Shown here: in pieces, positions 59,853 to 64,000 of the stretch
Layout of the letters: every line of letters begins with the position of its first letter
Position numbering within the stretch: position 1 is the stretch's first letter
Source of the DNA: Azadirachta indica
Taxonomy: Eukaryota; Streptophyta; Magnoliopsida; Sapindales; Meliaceae
Assembly (NCBI GenBank): GCA_022749755.1
Contig: CM040440.1
Location: 22,927,269-22,991,268 of the forward strand
Length of the DNA: 64,000 nucleotides
Direction: 5' to 3'
The notes under the pieces: model-generated
What the model was told of the DNA's origin: nothing
Seen by the model: only the letters and a program-made list of their open reading frames with translations
Database searches by the model: none
Position numbers and translations under genes: made by a program

Positions 59853-61772
59853 CATATATATACACATGCAAGGGCGACAAGTATCCGGAGCTTCCTGAAT
59901 GCAAGCAGAGCTTCCATTCCATGTCCAATGCATTGAGGGGTGTGTTTTCAATCGAGTTCCACTTTGTCCCCTTTCCAGAACTCAGATCGGTCTTCTTCTT
60001 CCGCCTCCTCCTATACGCATAGTTTTAAGTATTACTTCTATTCTACTACAGCTACTTTCCTCTCTTTTTCTCTTTCCATCTTCCTGAATATAATTGCATG
60101 TTCTTCATTCAAATACCACACCCCCGGCCCCACACACAGACACAGTTGAAGGTGATCCATCCATCTACTACTTCTCATTTCTCTTCTTTTTTCTTTTTAT
60201 TTACTATACTCATTAATTAATTAATAATTAACCAGCTATATGTATATAGCTGCTGCAGTAGCTTCATCTTCTTTTCTTATATATATTATACACAAATACA
60301 TACATACATTCATCATCCACGTGCAAATACAATTAATTTGTAGAAACTAAAAGTTACTTGTAAAACATAATAAAAATTCATCACTTTCATAAATGAATTA
60401 TATTCGGTATTGTCTGTATTAATTATATATGTGTGTGTGTGTGTGTGGATTTTTTTTTTTGTCTCTTCCTGAGGTCTTCGAAAGTTTGATATACGAATAA
60501 CCCAGGCCCAGGCACAGTAGGCGACGCCAGCTTTTCACATAATTGGCATTTTTGAAAATATGCTAAGCTTTAATTAATTAGTTTGCAGTGCCGTTTTAAA
60601 TTAAAGATTTAAATGTGAGAAAAATCTTGTAAATTTAATTGTGGTGTTAGTGGTACTCTACTGTTGCAATTTGAAATTAATTAAGGGAGGTAAGGACGGA
60701 GAATGATTGGATTTTGGGGATAAGATAAATTTAATTAATGTTTCAGGCATTACGTTTGTTTAGTTTGATTAATTAGCTAGGTGAGGTTACCTACCAAACC
60801 AACCAGACCAACTAACCCATTTACATTTTCATTTTCATTTTCATTTTCATTTACGAATTACATTTACAATGATTACGATTACCCCATAGCCATAGAGTGG
60901 AAGCTACAAATGAAAATGAAAAAAAAAAAAAGTATTTTTATTTTTATTTTTATATTTTTATTTCGATGCTTTTTTTTTTTTTTTTTTCTATGCATGAGTT
61001 GAGTATGGTGGTATACGATAGTTCTTTCCGATTGCTGCTGCTGCTGCTACTACTACTACTAGTACTAGTAGTAGTTTATTGAAACAGTATTTAACTTACG
61101 GACAAAAACCTTCATGTCACGCCAAGCAAAGCAAAACAAAACAAATCCATGTGCCCTGTGTGTGCTGACCAGACCACTAACATATTATATTATATATTAT
61201 ATATTATTATTTCATTTGGATTTCATAAGTTGGAATCACTCCTTTGAATTTCAATAATATATTAATGGAAAATTAATGCGGCCAAGTACAATTAATTATT
61301 AAATTAAGAAATTAAGAGGGTTGACATGCATACTCTACTTAAACAAAGTGATGTTAGAGAAATTCTGATTATTCATTATTTCATTGTTTGAATGCATGCG
61401 TTCAAAATTATTCCATATAATATAATAAATATATGCATGGATGTGAAATATAGAAATTCGCTACTTTGATAATCGTTACATTAACGCTTCACACACACAA
61501 ACAATATTAATTAATTATTTGAGCTTATTATAAATATAAACACCCAACACATTAATCAATTAACTAGTGACCGAAATTCTCAATACAGTAGAAAGCTAGC
61601 AATAAGTCTGTGTCGGTAGAGATATATATATATATATATATATTATGAAAACAAGGAGGAGTAAATTAACAAAGAAAAGACAGTCGATGCATGCATAAAT
61701 TAATTAAGCGAATAATTATTAAAGGGAAAGGCATGCAGCTAGCTAGCTTTGGGTTGGATAGGGATAAATCAA
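58712..61772. other. Intergenic, no gene recognised
   Basis: About 3.1 kb between UMP-CMP kinase and the convergent CER1-like gene. It holds long (AT)n tracts (about 59817-59848 and 61622-61643), a (GT)n run (about 60428-60447), a (TTTTCA)n run (about 60824-60851) and several poly-T or poly-A tracts. Small frames in the region have no known counterparts. I see no RNA gene. Confidence 0.5.
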
Positions 61773-64000
61773 TCAAGCAACAAGCATAGGAGGAAGCGGA
61801 AGGAATCCATGTCGAAGAGCAGCTTCCCATACTTTGTCAATGTCGTCACATGATAATATTGTTTGCCCACACTCGTTCCAACGCCATCCTTCTAAGGCAT
61901 GTACTATTCCAGCTACACGCCAAGCACTCATCACCCTTCTTGGCAACCAGTTCTGTCGATCGTAAAAATGCATTAACAATATTACTATACTTACTATTAT
62001 TATTATATCAATCATAACATAATTTATTAATTACCAACCAATATGTCCAGCTATATAGATAATATGACTGAGTATACACGTACCTCACAAGAGTGCATAT
62101 TATCTAAAGATGGCGGAATTATCATTGCCGGTGTTGAATGGTAGAAGCAATCCTTCCGCAGTTTCCTTGGAGGAATTTGTGTGTAAGGAATGAATATTGT
62201 GCTTTTTGATGCCCTTGATTGTTCCTTTTCCGTCAATTCATCTCCCACTAACCAAATCTGTAATTCATTCATTCATTCATTCATTTTTCAATCTATTTTG
62301 GTTTCTCGCACCAAATAACATGAATAAATTAATAATTACCTTGTGATCATAACTTGTGGACAGGACCAAATTTCTCTGAGACTCGCCCGGAACGCTCTGT
62401 TTCAGTTTCTCATAGTCTTCTTTGCGTAATGTAGCTACCTGAAATAATAAAATAAGGACGAGCCCAGTTAAATCTTGAAGCCCAATCAGAAGGTTGTTTG
62501 CACCCATTTGAAATTACCTTGACGCCGCTTTGGCATAGAGCCGAAGCAGTCGCATAAGCCACCTTGGTAAGATTTCCTCTCACGAACACCTGGGGGCTGC
62601 CTTTTGGTATACTGTTGATCAGAATCGCTGCTGCCAACCTACTTCCGTCCACCACTTTGATTCTAAGATTTGGGTGTCTCTCGATGTACAATTCTCCATT
62701 TCTGTTAAGCTCCTCTCCCTGCAAATTTATTTATACATTACATTAATTTATATAATCACTTTCACATACGTAGAACAGTCGGTGTACCAAATCCTATCCT
62801 AGGGGAGCTAGAAAGAGAACCATTTTATTATACGCAACTGATCTTTTAGATTATATATAATAATAAGAAATAAATTTACCTGATTCAAAAGACCAAGACT
62901 TATCACTTTAACTCCTTTCTTATCTGCTTCTAATATGGCTTCTTCAATCAAGCTGCTGATAGCTTCTCTTCGCCAGGGCAAGTTATACTACCAAATTAAA
63001 TAATCATGTATACAATTTTAAAAAAATATTAAAATCAGCAAAAGAATTAGTTATTGACATTTTATGAATTGTGTGTACATATAATTATATGTTTTCTTAC
63101 TTGGACGATATATCTTGGCAAAACCCAGGTGTGCAATTTGAGTTTATCAAAATTGTTCCTCTCTGAAACGAAAGTATGGCCATAGATCCAACTCATAAAC
63201 GCAGACCAGCAAGTGAAAGGCCACATCAGCCACAGATACCATTTTGCTGAAGTGTGGGGTTTTGAAGCCAAAGATGCAAATCCTATCCGCAGATGATAGA
63301 TGGATTCGGGCGTCGTTAGATGTGTTAGATGTACCACATCTGGTGATTCTTCTTCAGCTCTTTGTATTGAGGTTTCGTACAGTGAATCTGAACTTTTGTC
63401 CATTGTACCGTAGATGTAGTCATAAATCGGCATGAATAGCGAGTAGTTGGTTCGAAATTGAGTGTGATGTAGAGAGTGAAATCTGTGGCGAAGATCTCTT
63501 GTTAATTTATCAAAATCAATATACATATATATATATAACATGCATGGTTAATTAGTTAATAAATAAATCGGTTAATTAAAATTAAAAGAAAATGATCTTA
63601 CGATGGCGTATACATAATATACTTGAGGGGAGGAAATATAGAGAAAATCCATTTAGGGATGAACTCAAAGTTGCAGTGTCCCATGTTGTTCATAAAATCG
63701 ATGTAAGAGATGTAACCGACGAAAGATACTATGGATGCATTTTTGAGAGTCACAGTTGTGGCCAATGGTATTGCAAAGAGCAAGAAATAGACTATGTGTT
63801 CCGCAAATGGATGAATTACAGCTGCACGCACGTACGTCATGAAAATAATTATTAATCAAAAAATGAAAAACAATTTAGATATATTATACATACGTACACG
63901 TGATGGGTTCGGTGACAATGGAAGAATGATGATGAGAATGGTAGCGAGAGTAGAGAAAATGGTGGTGCAGTGCTCTGTGAAACCAGTAGTAGAGAAATTC
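61773..64000 (-). CDS. CER1-like very-long-chain alkane-forming protein, C-terminal part
   Basis: CER1 acts with CER3 in the ER to turn very-long-chain aldehydes into cuticular wax alkanes. The gene's 5' end lies beyond the right edge; eight exons are visible on the minus strand: 63898-64000, 63602-63821, 63101-63482, 62880-62987, 62518-62718, 62340-62438, 62084-62257 and 61773-61952, about 488 aa. His-rich motifs of the fatty acid hydroxylase type are present: HRALHHH and HSHHHSS near the left edge of the protein segment, HPFAEHI, and HSLHHTQFRTNYS. Next come EESPDVVHLTHLTTPESIYH and the C-terminal WAX2 domain with ILEADKKGVKVISLGLLNQG, DGSRLAAAILINSIP, NLTKVAYATASALCQ and NWLPRRVMSAWRVAGIVHAL. 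All splice sites are canonical GT-AG. CER1-like genes often occur in tandem in plants, so a neighbour may lie beyond the edge. CER1 and its close copies cannot be told apart here. Confidence 0.93.

Overview
This is plant nuclear DNA from a eudicot. Genes are broken by many short GT-AG introns, intergenic DNA is very AT-rich, and all recognisable products are typical of land plants (chloroplast Cpn10, a TGD4-like protein, RABH1b, a DRP1 dynamin, a purine permease, a CER1-like protein). I could not fix the species; a rosid such as Citrus or a relative is plausible, but that is a guess. I joined exons by hand from splice sites, reading frame and remembered protein families, with no alignment software.

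Layout, left half: the 3' end of chloroplast Cpn10 (+, 253-904, partial) converges on a TGD4-like gene (-, 1355-3897). A small secreted pectin-methylesterase/invertase-inhibitor-like gene (+, 5157-5702) follows, then mitochondrial acyl carrier protein (-, 7450-8802). The 3 kb gap between that gene and RABH1b (+, 11813-14389) holds a Mutator-like element. Next come a purine permease with a 7-nt first coding exon (+, 16554-18457) and a plant-specific basic/serine-rich protein with an N-terminal CASCLRERL motif (-, 21674-22633). A long gene-free stretch (about 22.6-31.9 kb) follows, holding nested terminal-inverted-repeat elements and a roughly 1 kb foldback repeat.

Layout, right half: mitochondrial NAD-malic enzyme 1 (+, 31944-39110, 19 exons), a second nest of two Mutator-like elements (39338-42435), a DRP1 dynamin (+, 43014-47281, with a 39-base G run in one intron), an organellar NOG1-like GTPase (+, 48185-52453), PIG-P (-, 52841-53720), UMP-CMP kinase (+, 55916-58711), and the 3' part of a CER1-like wax alkane gene (-, 61773 to the window edge).

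These are independent housekeeping and accessory genes, not an operon or one pathway. The order Cpn10, TGD4-like, mtACP, RABH1b, CASCLRERL protein, DRP1 matches, from memory, Arabidopsis At2g44650 to At2g44590, so the left half looks like an ancient collinear block into which the inhibitor, permease and malic enzyme genes and the transposons have come (or from which Arabidopsis lost them). I found no wholly new molecular system. The most distinctive content is a set of related non-autonomous TIR elements: four have both ends set by inspection, three of those have perfect 10-bp target duplications, and in two places one element sits inside another.
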